From assembly GCA_963995505.1 (NCBI GenBank), contig OZ023184.1:11920308-11984307 (forward strand): 64,000 nucleotides of DNA, read 5' to 3'. The DNA comes from Hypericum androsaemum. Lineage: Eukaryota > Streptophyta > Magnoliopsida > Malpighiales > Hypericaceae. Positions within the stretch are counted from its first letter, which is position 1. Every line of letters starts with the position of its first letter. This document shows, in pieces, positions 1 to 12,526 of this stretch. The notes beneath the pieces were generated by a model. That model saw nothing but the letters and a program-made list of their open reading frames with translations. It ran no database searches and had not been told where the DNA came from. A program made the position numbers and the translations under genes.

Positions 1-1251
1 GATACCAATGACAACCGAAATAACCAAATGGCTTATGGGGGCTATTAAGTTCATGATATGGTCCGGATGTTTCGAAGGCAACTAATCAACGCTCTCGCGA
101 CAAACTAGTCTAAATTGATTCTTAACTAGACTTAGATGAACTAACCACGCTCTCGCGACAAATTAGCCATCTAATCTAACTAATCACCAACTATAATCAC
201 CATCCTTTGGACAACTAGTCACCTAAGGGATCTCTCATCAATAGGCAACTAACTAACTAGTTAAATGGTCCATTAATCCTAACCCCTCCCGGCGACTAGC
301 ATTAATTATGTTCATAATTAAGGTGATCAATCAAGATTAAGCATTAAACTCATTAACTAGTTCACAAACCTTAGCATTTTAACCCCACTAAACCATAGGC
401 TAAATAGATGCCATCAAGGCACCAAACCCACTAAACAACTACTCACACATATCAACTACACAACTAAACACATCCATTAAATGAAGCAAGTAAAGCATAA
501 ACATAAAAGAGAGGGTTAGAGAAAGCTCAAGATGATCTTCAAGCTTCCAAAAGTTCTCCTTCAAGTTCTCTACAAACTCCAACAATGGTGAGCCAAGTTC
601 TCTTCCAAGATGGAAGATGAGAGTAGGTGAGTTGGTGAGTGTTTTTAGCAAAATATCTAAAGTCTAAGGTTCTAAGTTGGTTGGCTTCCAAAATAAGCCA
701 AGGAAGCTATTTATACAAGTTTTGGCTTAGGAAGTGCCAGCCACGAAATTCACTATTCATGCCCAAAAATGGGCCCAAAACAAATCCTAAAATTTGGCCC
801 ACTCGTCAGATTTGTTAGCAGATTCGAAGATCAACTTTGGACGCGATTTTACTCCCACTTGAACTCCGAATTTGAAGAAGCACATGAATACAAAGTTGTA
901 GTTCCGGATGTATTCTTTCCAGCACCACCTTGCTTGTCTCCATTGGACTTCGGATGAGAAAGTTATCGGCATTTGAGTCGCAAGGGGTCAGTTTTGCTCC
1001 ACGCCAATTGTCCCGGCTGATCCGATCGTCTATGACACGCTCCAAAGTGCACCAATATCCTCCTCGCATCACCACATAGTCTCCTAGTAATAAACATGAA
1101 CAAAATGTAATAAAAATCACAAGAACTACACTAAAACGTACAAAGCACAATATATAACAATACAACGATACATAACACACAAAAACACTACAAACAATGG
1201 AAAATCGACACTAAAACGTACATGGATGATAGAGTATTTCCACACTCATCA
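1..1251 (-). repeat. LTR of Athila-type family A, truncated by window start
   Basis: This stretch matches 41973-43241 and the LTR starting at 63188 almost base for base, for example the run of 'gctctcgcgaca' phrases and the segment around the TATA box. It ends in the same terminal CACTCATCA. About 209 bp of the LTR lie left of the window. A TATA-like CTATAAATA lies on the minus strand at 707-715, so the LTR is in minus orientation. To its right comes LINE sequence with no polypurine tract. It is therefore either a solo LTR or the 5' LTR of a minus-strand element lying to the left. The open frames inside it are not genes. Confidence 0.85.
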
Positions 1252-1367
1252 CCCACCAGATCGCGGAGGCCGCCAAAAAATCAGCTCCCTAGACTACTGA
1301 GATGTGGCCACATGTGGATGAGAATGTGACTCCCAGGCTCTCGCAAATCCCTCCGCCTGCTGTTTAA

Positions 1368-1691
1368 TCACCGCAACTTGACTGCTACCTCTGAAAAATC
1401 TATCATCTTGATCATCCCTCCCAAAGGCAATCTCATTTTTCCATTTCCATATCCACTAACTAGCAGTGATGAAATAGTACTCCACTTAACTCCCGCATAC
1501 AAACATTCATGGCGATCCATGTTACCTAATAACCATTCCATGCAGCCTACCTCAAAGAAGGCACGTTTGGGTTTCCTCCAGAAAGTCCAGCGGATCCTGT
1601 CATAGGCTTTCTTTATATCGATCTTCACCACCATCCTGCCAACTCTCCCTTGTTTATACCTCATAGAATGTAAAACCTCATAAAATACCAT
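1368..1691 (-). pseudogene. LINE reverse transcriptase fragment
   Basis: The translated minus strand contains a stretch reading MVVKIDIKKAYDRI followed by an aromatic and basic segment. This matches the conserved 'K-D-[IL]-x-K-A-Y-D' block (RT motif A, with the first catalytic Asp) of plant L1-type reverse transcriptases. The upstream segment with EVLHSMRYKQGR fits the usual region before that block. The rest of the RT is frameshifted or missing, and no YxDD box is seen before the LTR boundary at 1251. It is a dead fragment. Confidence 0.7.
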
Positions 1692-2458
1692 GATATTATC
1701 TGCTATCTGCGTCCAAGAATAAAACTCCCCTAAACCAAGGACACCAACTCAGGAATGCTTATGTTTCAACCTATTGACAATCACTTTAGTAAGCAACTTA
1801 TATGTAACATTGCATATGCTTATTTGGCAAAACTGAGAAATAGATTCTGGAACCTCCAACTTTGGTATCACTACTTGAAGTGTCTTATTGAGCTTTTTAC
1901 CAAATTCCAACACCACTGAAAGAATACTGTCTGGAACCCATCCACTCTAGGTGCTTTACAAAGAGCCATTTCTACTCCTAAACATCCTTCCCTTGAACTG
2001 GTCTCATGCTTGCGTCCTTCTCTGTTTCAGTCCATGCCGAGAACTAACATATAGGTAACTCCCCCATTCTGTCGTTAATCTCGAAAGTGTATAAATTTTT
2101 GAAAAATTCCATTGCTAAACCTTCTAGTAGTAGGGCTTCAGTTCCCAATCACCTAGATGGTTTTTCAATGCATCCACCTTGTTTCTCCGGCGGTGCACTA
2201 ATGTAGTGGTGTAGAAAAATTTGGTGTTACGATCACCCTGAGTAATCTACCGTTCTCTTGACTTTTGCATCCATAATATCTCTTCTTGCTGCCAAGACTT
2301 GGTCTAAATCTTGTTTTAACTTATCCTCCAAATTCAATAACCCCATGTTCCTGCCTGCTCTATGGCCTTTTACAACCCACTAAGCCGGCCATACAGTCAT
2401 CTTTTACGTGCCATTATATTCCCAAACATATTAGTGTTCCAAACACCCAATTCCTTCC

Positions 2459-2920
2459 TTAGACGGGCAAAAGCTCACTCAATATCCATGACGGAGCTCC
2501 ACTTGCTTCCACCAATCGATTAAAGTTTGGATGAGAGAACCACGCTGCTTGAAACCTGAAAGGGCACATGCGCATGTTTCCCTCGTCCCTGTCCAAAAAG
2601 GAAATCAACAATGGACAATGGTCAGACTGAAAGTGTGCCAGATGTCTCACCTTCCCTTTTGGCCAACAATGTCTCAAGTGAGAGATACATAAAGCCCAGC
2701 CAAGTCTTATTGAGATCCTCCCCCCAGTCCCTGTGCGACGAGACCAAGTGAAAGGACTATAAAAAAAGCCCAAGTCGATAAACCCATTACCATCAATCCA
2801 CTAACCAAATCTCCAATCATGTACTCGAAGACCATCAGACCCTCCCCTCCTCTCTGACAAACTAACAATGGAGTTAAATCACCCACTAGCAACTAAGGAG
2901 TAGCATCTGTAGATGCCAGG
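2459..2920 (-). pseudogene. LINE endonuclease (exonuclease-endonuclease-phosphatase) fragment
   Basis: Two overlapping minus-strand frames together carry the C-terminal landmarks of the APE-like LINE endonuclease. There is a degraded 'GDLTPLLV' corresponding to the GDFN block, then FFYSPFTWSRR corresponding to the 'G-x-x-[FY]-T-W' block, then FQSDHCPLL corresponding to the 'SDH-x-P' catalytic motif. At least one frameshift separates the first block from the others. The endonuclease normally nicks target DNA for target-primed reverse transcription. This copy cannot encode an intact enzyme. Confidence 0.7.
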
Positions 2921-3734
2921 GCTAAAATTCTTCCTCCCAACCAGCCACCGGAGGCCAGGCATACACAACAGTCAATAATTAAGGTGACTGGCTTGGAAAC
3001 AAAACCTGACAGTGAAGAAACTGTGAATGGTGAACAAGAATCGTGACAGTAACTTCAGGTTTCTACAACAGCCATATACCTCCCCGACGACCTTGAGCCT
3101 CCATTCTATACGAACTCAAGCCAATCTTCTGACAAATTCAGGCAGCTTGTAGCCTGCTAACTTGCGTCTCAAGCAATGCCACCACATTAACACCATGCAA
3201 ACTGTTGAGGAATTTCAGTATTCAGAGGAAGCCTGCCTTCTGGGGACCAGAACAATTCCACATGAGGGCCTTATAAATCATTAAAAATTGATAAGAGCTA
3301 GGCAGTGGGGAAGGGACCGGGCTACTGCCCTACGGTCGGCCCCGCATTCTCAACCATTGGGGAATCATCATGAGTCAACGATGGGGTGATAACAGCCTCT
3401 TGGCCAATCGAATCCAAGTGGGAGGAGGACTGTATCAAAACTTTAGTATCAGGTGGACACTTAGATGTGCCTGACCATCTAGTCTCTGGGCGTGCATAGC
3501 TTTTTTTTGGGTTACATTAGGAGGCTCAGGAGCAACTGAGGAGGCTTGAGGGAGACATCTACTTTTACCCAAGTTCCTTGCCAAAGCATTGGGGTTCCGA
3601 TTCTCCTTATTGAGTTCATATCGTGCAATGGCATCTTACACCCGAGCACACAGGATACTATCCTCTCCACCTCGTGTTTGCTTATTCTTCGACGAGGAAC
3701 CAGAAGCATTCTAAAGGTGCGCGGTCTGTTTCTC

Positions 3735-4984
3735 TTAATTCTGTGTGTTATTAGTATGAGGAAGGCGAGGAGTTACCTTTTTTACTTCGGAGCCGGCCAT
3801 AACAGTAAACACCGGGTGCACAGTTCCAGCATGGGCTGACTTCTCTTGAATTGGCTCATTTCCCTTGTCCTGAATCGATAAAGAGGCAAACCTATTCCTG
3901 GTGACACTCTCCACCTGATGTTGCGGTTGAGGCATTGTTCTGCCTTGTCGTTGAACCACCATCCAAAGGGCCAAGCGTCCTACCGGTAGTCGCATTCTTA
4001 GCGACAGAGTTAGCAACTAGAATTGCATCAGTAGCCATAAAATCCATCAGCCGATCTCCAGTAGGTGGAACTAGAGTTGGCATCCCCATACAAGTAGAAG
4101 CATGGGTACAGGCCTCTTGCCCATATCCAAACTGACCACATCTGCAGCAAATTGAGTAGAGTCCTTCATATTCCACCTTCTCAACGTGATCATCATCACC
4201 AACTCCCCTATCAATGGCTTAGTAAGATCATATGCACACATAGATGAGCAAAGTGCCCGTGTAATTTATGAGTCATGTTTGGATCCAATTTGACTGGAGC
4301 ACCAATAGCCTTTGCCACACAATGGAGTAGGTTGGAGTTGTAATATTGGATTGGGAGATTAGGCAATCGACCACACCCAAGCCGACCCTATTACAGAATC
4401 ATCAGGGGGAAAAAATGGTCGCGTTGAAGAGACCGTTAGATAGTGATCTTGAATCATCCAAGGGCCTTCTGTTGTAGCCAGTTTGAAGGCTTCCTCATCA
4501 GAGAATCACGCAAGATAACAGTTATTAAGCAAAACAAACCAACTGTAAGGCAGCCCTAGGATTCCATAGTTTCTTAACACGATTGAAAAGTGCCTGGTAC
4601 CTGACTACCTTCCCTAGTACCCGAACAACCGCTGTGAGATGCCATGGTGTTTCAATCTGATTACGTGCATACGAAGTTAACCGAAGCACCGGCCTTATAG
4701 GACAAGAATGCACGTCCAAAATTGCTAGAGCAGACTGCAGCCAATCCTCCACCTCTTCCATTATGGCCGTTAACTTATTTTTCATTAAATTCTGAACCGA
4801 ATCTCGGTAAGTCTTCCGTGGAGGGGGATCCTGTGATGGTGGAAAAAATAAGGGAACTATGAAGGAAAGTCCTGCATGGTTTCATCTGAAGTGGGTAGCA
4901 ACGTGAGGACATGGCTAGGGTTAAGGAATTGCGGATCGGTGGGTAGGTTTGGTGATTGGTGGATGGGCTGGGGAAGGTTGTCAA
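3735..4984 (-). pseudogene. LINE ORF1 remnant with CCHC zinc knuckle
   Basis: On the minus strand, 4176-3892 begins with VEYEGLYSICCRCGQFGYG, the short acidic lead-in and CX2CX4(G/H)X4C-type knuckle typical of plant L1 ORF1 proteins; the expected His of the knuckle reads Tyr here. Upstream, 4785-4525 carries a region ending in a KKLWNPRAALQLV-like phrase. That resembles the N-terminal DUF4283-type domain that precedes the knuckle in this family. The pieces lie in different frames. The family binds RNA as a nucleocapsid-like protein; this copy is decayed. Confidence 0.65.
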
Positions 4985-7055
4985 AATTGGGATCCTACTA
5001 AAGATCGTCTAGGCATAGAGAAAACGTAGATCGTAGGATCTTGACACGGATCGTAAGATCCATAAAATAGACAAAATTATAGAAATAACTAAGATTAATA
5101 ACCTTTTCATAAACTTTTTTCACTAATGACCAGTTTTCCTTCATAAATTTACACACAAAAACCTCAGTTCAGTACATTTTTTAATGGTAATCCACTACAT
5201 ATCTATAGGTTACATAATGTGGTTTGACAAGCAATAAAGAAAATAAAATAAACATCAAAATTGATGCAAAAGAAATAAGTGGCAAAAAATTGATAGGATG
5301 AAAATATGGATTTAAATAACTCTAAAACTATTAATTTCAAAGATATTATTAATATAAATTTGATTATTAATTTTCGGGCTCAACAATTACCAATAGTGCC
5401 ATTTTAAATATTTTAGCCGATTAATAGTTATCCGAATAACAATTATTTCTTAAAAAATATTAAACAAAGTATAATAGATTTTTGTGTTTTAGTCTACACA
5501 GTAAAAGAAGTATAGTTATCCGGATAATAAATATTATTAAAATATTAAACAAAGGATAACTCCTTATCATTCTCTCTCTCCTTTGGAAGCGTTGAGACTT
5601 GAGAAACATCCTACCGCTCCAACTCGTAGATCTCAGGAGTTATCAGTTAGATCCCAGCGATCCTGTTCGACTCCCGATCTTGCGCAGACTCTGACTAGTT
5701 TTGCCCACGGTAAATCGTAAAATCTTAAAATCTTAGGAATTAACTCTAGATCCTAATAACCTTGGCTGGGGTAGATTGGAGCCAATCTCCAGTGGGTTTG
5801 GTGGTTTTAGGTTGGGAGCGAGGGGCAGAGGTGGGGGAGGCAAGGGACGGTTAGGGTTCATCGTGGGTAGGTTTTTTATTTTATTTTCTTTTTTCTTTTC
5901 ATTACGCCCCAATCTATTTTATTAAATTGATAAATATCCCAAATGTGTCTGCCAAATATAATTCCCCAGCCCCGGTTGGCATCCTCCATCTGTATGCTGT
6001 ACTGTAGTTAAAAACCAAGTGACATTAACCAACTCTAGTTAATTAAATCACCATGCCACACTTGGCAGTCACGTCAGTAAAAGACACACAATGAAAACTC
6101 CTACTCTTTTGATGTATAGAGCTTGTGGGAATGACACTCGTGGCATGTTTAGTAGTAAGGGCACAAATGATGGCTCCTCCATCTCTAATTCAATTTGTTT
6201 TTTGCCATTCTCTACTTGCACTCCATCATCCTCCTTGTGTGAAAGTGCTTTGGTAGAAAAATAAAAGTGTGATGGGATCTCTTGGTACCAATCTTGGGCC
6301 CCAAAATCCCACAAATGACCCTCATTTTCTGGGCTAAGTAAAGCTTCAAGGAATGACATTGGATAAATACATGGTGGTGAACATATGGTGGATCCTCCAC
6401 TTCCAAGTCTATTTGCTCGTTGTCACACCCCTTTTGCACTTCATTGTCCTCCCCTAGGCTTGGCTTAAGTAATATGCAGATGTTGTCATCAATATTTACT
6501 TGTGCATTGATGCCTCTATTCGATTTAGAGAGCATCCTCTTAATACTCTCTTTGGGCATTCAACATTTCTTCCATTTTTGCCAACATTTACCATATATGG
6601 TTCCTTTGAGTCCAACCTATCTTCAAAGGGGAGGACCCAGGAGGTGGTACTTCTTCATTATACATTGAGGCATAAGGGTATCTATTCCACCCAGATCGCT
6701 ATTGGTGCCAATTTCCCTCCCACCACGATCCTTAAAACTCGTAGAATTAGAGGGGGCTCCATGGTTGAGGAAAAGTAGTTCACAATGGTGTACATAATGT
6801 CCAACACCCTCACACCATCCGCGAATCCAATTTTGTGTTTGGAAGAGATTGGGCTCTTTCCTTTGTGCTTGTGCCGATCTTTGCATGCCTTCGACTTCAT
6901 CGCTATTCAACGAACCACGGACTCCATTGGACCTATAGTCACGAAAGGAATTCATCTCAACCCAACAATATATGTACAAAAGAAAAATAAGACACAAGAT
7001 ATATACAAACCATTATAAACAATGTCCTACTCCTACTTTGTAAGCATAAACTAGA
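4985..7055. other. Unassigned spacer, no supportable gene
   Basis: The stretch 4998-5748 is AT-rich and lies between two copies of GATCCTA (4991-4997 and 5749-5755), so it may be an old insertion in the LINE 5' region. I see no terminal repeats to confirm this. From 6069 to 6997 several minus-strand frames are open. Two of them (6359-6069 and 6559-6212) share a degenerate phrase of the type 'Q-I-[ED]-L-E-[MV]-E-[ED]-P', spaced about 240 bp apart, suggesting an old internal duplication. I do not recognise any domain and would not call a gene. Confidence 0.4.
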
Positions 7056-8441
7056 TGTCTAAGTGGATTTAGTCCACCTTGCAATAAAGAGTAAGTGGGA
7101 TTGTCGTATCAACAGGGAGTGAGATCTAGAGCACCAATTCTGCTCACTTGTTAGTTTTGGGAAAGGTAACCACATGTGCCACCTTCGTAACTTGGTCTCT
7201 CATTGGCTTATTAAGTACCATTTGGGCATAGGTGAGCCTAAGGTATGGTGTTTCACCTTCTGAGTCTATCACACCACAAAGTCAGATTCAAAATTTCAAA
7301 TGGCTCACTCCTCTAGACACCCTTATTCACGGTGAGTTGTCAACCTCACACATGAGTGCACGAGTCACCAGCTATCCCCCTAGATCCCCATTGTCACGAA
7401 CCACCTAATAGCCAACTAGGGTTCTCCCTACAGTCTGACTCCGTAGGTTCTCACCATGAATAACCTAGCCTAACGGGTAGTATTTCCAAGTTCCCGTGGT
7501 CCTTTGGAAATGCTACATCAATAGGCAATGACCTATTGTCGGGAGGGGTGTTCTCTACACGCAATCCTAACACAAGGTCTGTCAAACTAAAGCATTAAGC
7601 TCTCTACCCGCTACACGCTCTAAACATAAAGTCCCATTTGAAACCAAGCCACTCGAGCGCACAAGGGCACCCAACCCACAAATAACTACTTGAAACAAAT
7701 TAAGCACATACCCAACATCAATAAAAGAACAAGTATTATCATAAGCATGAAATTAAATAGACAAGGTTTAAAAAAGCTCAATCGAGATCAAAGATCCTCT
7801 AAGCCTTCTCCACCATTCAAGCTCTTTGCTTGCATTCTAGAGAGAGAGAGAGAGAGGAGGGAGGAGGATAGTATTTTCCTCTAAAATAGCTCACCTAAGT
7901 GGCCAAGCCACATAAATGACAAGATAAAGTATTTTGGGGGCCAAGAGAGGGTATTTATAGGCCCCCAACAAAATCCTCCAAGAGAGGGTATTTATAGGCC
8001 CCCAACAAAATCCTAAATGGTAATTATTGGCCTTTTTTGAGTAAAATCTATCTGTGCCTGCCGTTCGGCAGATTTTGGCGCCGCCACGCGCCCGCGCCTG
8101 CTCTGATTCGAGGTGCAGAAAAGATTCTCATTTTTCGCCCCCTTCCGCTCCGAATTGGACTTTGACTATTAGAGGATGGAATGTAGATATTTCCACCGCC
8201 CGGCGGCTTCCGAAACCTCGTTTTGACCTCTTTAGCTCGAGCTTCCCTTCGTGTCCACTCCGAATGGTCCTGAACAACTTCAAATACCTCTAAAGGACCA
8301 TAAACACAACAAGTTAAACCATTCAAGACAACGAACTTAAAAATGGCGTAAAAGACTTTAGACTCGAACAACAAAGACTCGAAAATGGGTCGAAATGACC
8401 CTTAAATGACGTAATGAAATGAGCGTCTTTCACGTGCATCA
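7056..8441 (-). repeat. Stand-alone LTR related to the Athila-type families
   Basis: The left end aligns with the start of family A LTRs: a TG, then a similar 27-bp lead, then 'cttgcaataa-gagtaagt-ggattgtcgt'. The right end is GTGCATCA, like the CACTCATCA ends of A and B. Length 1386 bp is close to A (1478 bp). Two minus-strand TATA boxes lie at 7952-7960 and 7989-7997. Neither side shows a tRNA primer site or polypurine tract, so it looks like a solo LTR. The flanking 5-mers CTAGA and CCCGC do not match, so the exact ends or the solo status are uncertain. A (GA)n run lies near 7840. Confidence 0.6.
7941..8014 (-). promoter_or_regulatory. Tandemly duplicated 37-bp LTR core promoter with two TATA boxes
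   Basis: A 37-bp unit occurs twice back to back (7941-7977 and 7978-8014) with no differences that I can see. Each copy reads CTATAAATA on the minus strand, flanked by a GGGGGC block. In the A and B LTRs the equivalent position carries a single TATA box, so this is a duplicated core promoter in the orientation expected for a minus-strand LTR. Confidence 0.7.
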
Positions 8442-10055
8442 CCCGCCGGTGAGGAAAAGAAGGTGGCCGCCAAATGGTGTGGGGTGGTCTAGCCGTGGCA
8501 AACTTACTTGTATTGTCTTTTGAGCTTAAAGTATGGAACTTTTAGCTATTTTAATATGTAACTTTTAGCTATTTTAGCTATTTTAGTGATGTGGGTTAGA
8601 CGAAAATTGGTCTCATCTTGAACTTCTTAGCATTTGTACTACTGTGGGTTTGTCTGGTTTGTTAATTTTGTTGAAGTGTCTCAGCCTGGCGGTTGAATTT
8701 CATTTCCGTTGGTAGGGAATCACTTGTCTTTTTGTTTGCAGATTATTGGACTTGGAGTATTAATGTGTTATTAGATTTGCATCTCTAAGAGAACTGTTGC
8801 TTTGCGAATTTTCGTGGTGTTTCCGTACTGAACTTTGAAATAGAGGAGATTTGGTTCCAGAGAAAGATTTTGTTTTAGACTGGAACCCCAATCAAAATGA
8901 AAACTAGATCCAGAAATACGATCAAAAGGCGGCAGCGGGAGCAGACAAGGAGGCCGACGTTCGCGCGTTCTAGGTCGGACGCAGGCGACACGACCTCAAG
9001 CGTTGTTTCTTCCTTCGTCTTGGTGAGCTTCCAGCCGGAGATAGGAAGTAGTTGGATCTCGCAAGACCGATCGGAATGGGAAAAGACCTACCTTTGTCGA
9101 GCCCATCTCAGATCGCTTCTCGTAGTCTCCGTCGCAGTGTCTCCCCAAGTCGATGGTGATGTCAATTTTGTTGGATTTTAGTCGATTGTGATGGGATGTG
9201 ATGGGTTTCATTCGATGGTGACGACGGTGGAGGTTTGGGGACGACAAGTGAAGGTTTAGACGGCGACAACAAAGGTTGAAGACGATGGTTGACGCTTGGA
9301 GATAAGGGGAGGGAATAGCAATCTTTCAGAAATAAAATAATAATAAATTGATAGATGATATCATCCGGGACCGGAGATTAACATTTAAACAAAAAATCAA
9401 AGACGATAAAATAATTTTTTAAATAGCAGAAACTCTATCAATAATTATGATATAGACCAAAGACCTGAGAATAATTTATAATAGTTAAAATTATTTCAAT
9501 ACAGTACCTAAATACTGCATTTTCACATGAACTAAGTTCATTAATAAATAACTTGCAAAAAAATGGTGGTAAAAATTCACATGCGGACCATGTTGTTTAA
9601 ACTTGACACACCACTACCTTGTGTCTCAAATTTTTCTAACCAGATTACAAATATTTTATCTAATTCAAAATCAAGTAATATTTGTTAATTAAATCATCTT
9701 ATGTGTCTTGTCATACAATTACCCACATGACATGACATGTCAATAAATAGATTATGTGTCATGTTACGTCATTAATTACCCAAAATTTTAACTAAATCAT
9801 TCTAATCCATATCATAAAATTTTCACCACTGTGCCTCCCTCCTTCACCTGGCCCAGCCACACTTCACTCGAATTTCACCGCCACCCTCCCTCTCTCTCGC
9901 CCATCAATTGCTAGCCTTCAACGTCGACTTGTCATCCTTTGTGAGTCGTCAATCTCTCTGCTCATTGCCACAGGTATTCGAAGGGAGTGAATGCTTGGTG
10001 GAGAGGAATGTTGGAGCCTTATCCATGCCACGAGGTTCATTGCGCGCTCTCCCTG
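8442..10055. other. Unassigned spacer
   Basis: No domain is recognisable. Open frames at 8897-9181 (plus) and 8996-9247 (minus) overlap each other, have no recognisable motif, and look like chance frames in G- and C-rich sequence. From about 9300 to 9800 the sequence is strongly AT-rich. The last five bases, CCCTG at 10051-10055, are the left target-site repeat of element D. Confidence 0.5.
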
Positions 10056-10722
10056 TGATATGAATCATATTACCACGACAAGGGCGCCAACAGATCAAGT
10101 TCAAGTGCCAATTGGACTAGTCACAAGGGCAAGAGTTAAGAAGTTTCAAGCTGAGTTCAATGGCTTAATTAAAGAAATTTCAGCTCAAGCTAATTTGTTG
10201 AAGCCCATTGATGATCAAAAAGCTTATAAGAAGCCCATACACATTGTTAAATGTCTTTAGGAAGACACTTATGTGATAACTTCATTTTTTTAGGAATCCT
10301 AGTTTGTTTGGGAAGTCACTTTTGTGATAATTTCATTTTGAAGAGTTCAAGTCTGTTTAGGAAGTTATTGAGTATATCTCAATTTGAATTAGGATTCTTT
10401 TGCCGCAAACTTTGCCTGTTTATAGAAGCACAAACAGAATAAAGGGACACACTCTTTTCTTAATAAATTTTGTGAGTTTTTTACTCTCTTTTGGTTCTTG
10501 CGAGCTGACCAGTTCTTGTACGAACACCAACTTATCAAACGGTCCATCCACCACCGTTTGTGGCGTATTCACTTTCAGATCAAGATTCTTGTTCCTATAG
10601 CAGCAGATCAAGGTTGTTCAATACTAAAGTTCTTGTAGAGGCATAAACATGGGTCGAGATCTCCACCAATCTGAACGTATAAGATCTGGTTTTCATGTGG
10701 ATCAGTAACGTGGTTCACATCA
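10056..10722 (+). repeat. Element D 5' LTR
   Basis: It begins TGATATGAATC and ends CACATCA. It shares long stretches with 22485-22827 and 25571-25752 (D's 3' LTR) and with the two LTRs of element E. A TATA-like TTTATAGA near 10418 on the plus strand fits a plus-strand promoter. Open frames within it are not genes. Confidence 0.8.
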
Positions 10723-10724
10723 GT

Positions 10725-10741
10725 TGGTATTAGAGCTTAGG
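10725..10741 (+). other. Element D primer-binding site (initiator tRNA-Met type)
   Basis: TGGTATTAGAGCTTAGG starts two bases after the 5' LTR. It resembles the TGGTATCAGAGC primer site complementary to plant initiator tRNA-Met, with one C-to-T difference within that 12-base core. Element E has a version with one further change at the same place. Confidence 0.7.
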
Positions 10742-10965
10742 ATCTACTTTAGATCCATCTATCTTTAAATTCTGTTGTTATATTTTAGTACTCAGATTAG
10801 AGAGTTAGTAGTCTGCTATCTTATTATTTCTTAGTGACAGAAAAATAAAAAATAAAAGAAAGAAAAGAAGACACCCAAAGAAAACAAAGAAAGCAGCCAA
10901 GAAATGAACGCAAGCTTGTGTACTTTTTGCACAAACAAGCATATATTCTTGAGATTTTTTTTAAT

Positions 10966-11420
10966 GTTGAAGAAATACAGGTTGATGAAGAGAAGGTATG
11001 TGTAATCCACGAGTGGCCTAGTCCACCTTTATTGTATTTACCTAACTTTTTTAAAATGTTGGAGGTTGAATGTGATGCTTTAGGTGTTGGTATATGCGTT
11101 GTTCTTATGCAAGAAGGACGACCAATTGCTTACTTTAGCCAAAAACTAAGTGGGCAGCTTTAAATTACCCAACTTATGACACGAAGTTGTACGCATTAAT
11201 TCAAATTTTAGAAATATGGAAACATTACCTTTGGCCTAAGGAATTTGTGATTCACACTAACCATGAGTCATTGAAACACTTCAAGGGTTAGCACAAGCTA
11301 AACAAAAGGCATGCACGTTGGGTAGAGTTCATTGAGTTGTTCCTGTACGTCATCCGATATAAGCAAGGTAAAGAGAATGTGGTTGCCGATGCACTCTCTC
11401 AAAGATACGCATTAATTTCT
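10966..11420 (+). pseudogene. Element D RT end and RNase H fragment
   Basis: [18 protein letters not shown] is the conserved end of gypsy RT. After a deletion, the frame continues with [20 protein letters not shown], the RNase H start that normally contains CDAS (here CDAL), then [14 protein letters not shown] frameshift at about 11163 separates this from [20 protein letters not shown]. The next block, [20 protein letters not shown], is the RNase H end with its final Asp. Several stops are present. It is non-functional. Confidence 0.8.
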
Positions 11421-11559
11421 ACTTTTGATGCGAAGTTGCTTGTTTTGATCACATTAAAAAGTTATATGCTAATGATAATGACTTTTGTGAGTTGTACAAA
11501 GATTCTGAGAAAATCGCATCTAGTAAATTCTTTAGGCATAAGGGTTCTTGTTTCGAGAA

Positions 11560-12526
11560 AATAAGTTATGCGTGTCTAATTATTTGTTGCAAGAGTTGTT
11601 AGTGCAGGAATCCCATAGTGGGGGCTTCATGGGACATTTTAGAGTTGCAAAGACTTTGACAGTTTTGTAGGAACTCTTCTATTGACCGCATATGAAGCGT
11701 GATGTCAAGCAAATTTATGGCATATTAAGCGTGATGTCGAGCAAATTTATGGCAGATGTAACACATGTAGGCATGCTAAGTCAAAAGTGCAACCCCCAGT
11801 TTGTATATCCCTCTACCTATTCCTAGTGAGCCTTGGATTGATATTTCCATGTATTTTCTGTTAGGTTTGCCTTGGACTAAAATAGGAAATTTCATTTTTG
11901 TGGTTGTGGATATGTTTTCTAAGATGACGCATTTTATTCCATGTCACAAAATTGATGATGCTTCACATGTTGCTGATTTTTTCTTTAGAGATGTGAGATT
12001 ACATGGCATGCCTAAAACAATTATTTCAGATAGAGATACTAAGTTCTTGAGCTATTTTTGGAAGACTTTGTGGTATAAGTTGGGTACTAAGCTATTATTT
12101 TCTACTATTTTTCATTCACAAACTGATAGTCAAACAGAAGTAATGAATATGACCGTGTCTACTTTGTTAATGACACTTATTAAGCAAAACATTAAAATTT
12201 GGGAAGAATATTTACCATATGATGAGTTTGCTTATAACCGATTTGTTCGAGCCATTGGACCATTGGATTAAAAACATTAAAAACTTGCTTTTAACCCTTT
12301 GACTCCATTTGATTTATCTCCTCTGCCTTCGACTGTTAATGCAGCGGCATTCCAAGTTGCTACCACGAGGAGATGGCCCATTCCAAATTCTCGAACACAT
12401 CAATGACAACACTTACAAACTTCATTTACCTGGTGAGTATAATGTAACTGCAACCTTCAATGTTTCTGACTTTAGCCCGTTTGATGTAGGTGATGATTTG
12501 AGGACAAATCTTTTTCAAGAGGAGGG
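11560..12526 (+). pseudogene. Element D integrase and C-terminal tail fragment
   Basis: A degraded zinc-binding region (GGFMGHFRVAKTL, then CNTCRHAKS) is followed from about 11810 by [42 protein letters not shown] and [13 protein letters not shown]. These are gypsy integrase core blocks; the first catalytic Asp is changed, because the usual D of the 'ISMDF' block reads Y. After a deletion, 12340-12520 carries GDGPFQILEHINDNTYKLHL, then FNVSDFSPFD, then LRTNLFQEEGNDMN, the typical tail of plant chromovirus-like polyproteins. The tail runs into the polypurine tract AAGAGGAGGG at 12517-12526. Confidence 0.85.

Larger units (their letters stand above)
1252..4984 (-). mobile_element. Decayed L1-type LINE (non-LTR retrotransposon)
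   Basis: Read on the minus strand, the order is ORF1 with a zinc knuckle (about 4984-3735), an endonuclease-like segment (about 2920-2459) and a reverse transcriptase segment (about 1691-1368). This is the order of plant L1-type LINEs. All parts carry frameshifts and stops, and the 3' end is cut by the LTR ending at 1251. C-rich sequence on the minus strand near 4800-4980 could be the start of ORF1 or the 5' UTR. I see no poly-A tail, which would lie to the left, beyond the LTR. Confidence 0.75.

Noticed and set aside
4991..5755. 751-bp insertion flanked by GATCCTA in the LINE 5' region
   Set aside because: The repeats look like target duplications, but no terminal repeats or family features were found; chance in AT-rich sequence is possible.
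6069..6997. Possible host gene on the minus strand
   Set aside because: Overlapping short frames, no domain, no convincing splice pattern, and a degenerate internal duplication suggest decayed repeat DNA.
1252..8470. Shared target motif right of two LTRs (CCC-CC-G then GGCCGCCAAA at 1252 and 8442)
   Set aside because: The shared blocks are short and differently spaced; with two sites only, I cannot tell insertion preference from coincidence.
8897..9247. Small basic protein (plus) or its antisense frame
   Set aside because: The two frames overlap on opposite strands, neither has a known motif, and the context is intergenic.
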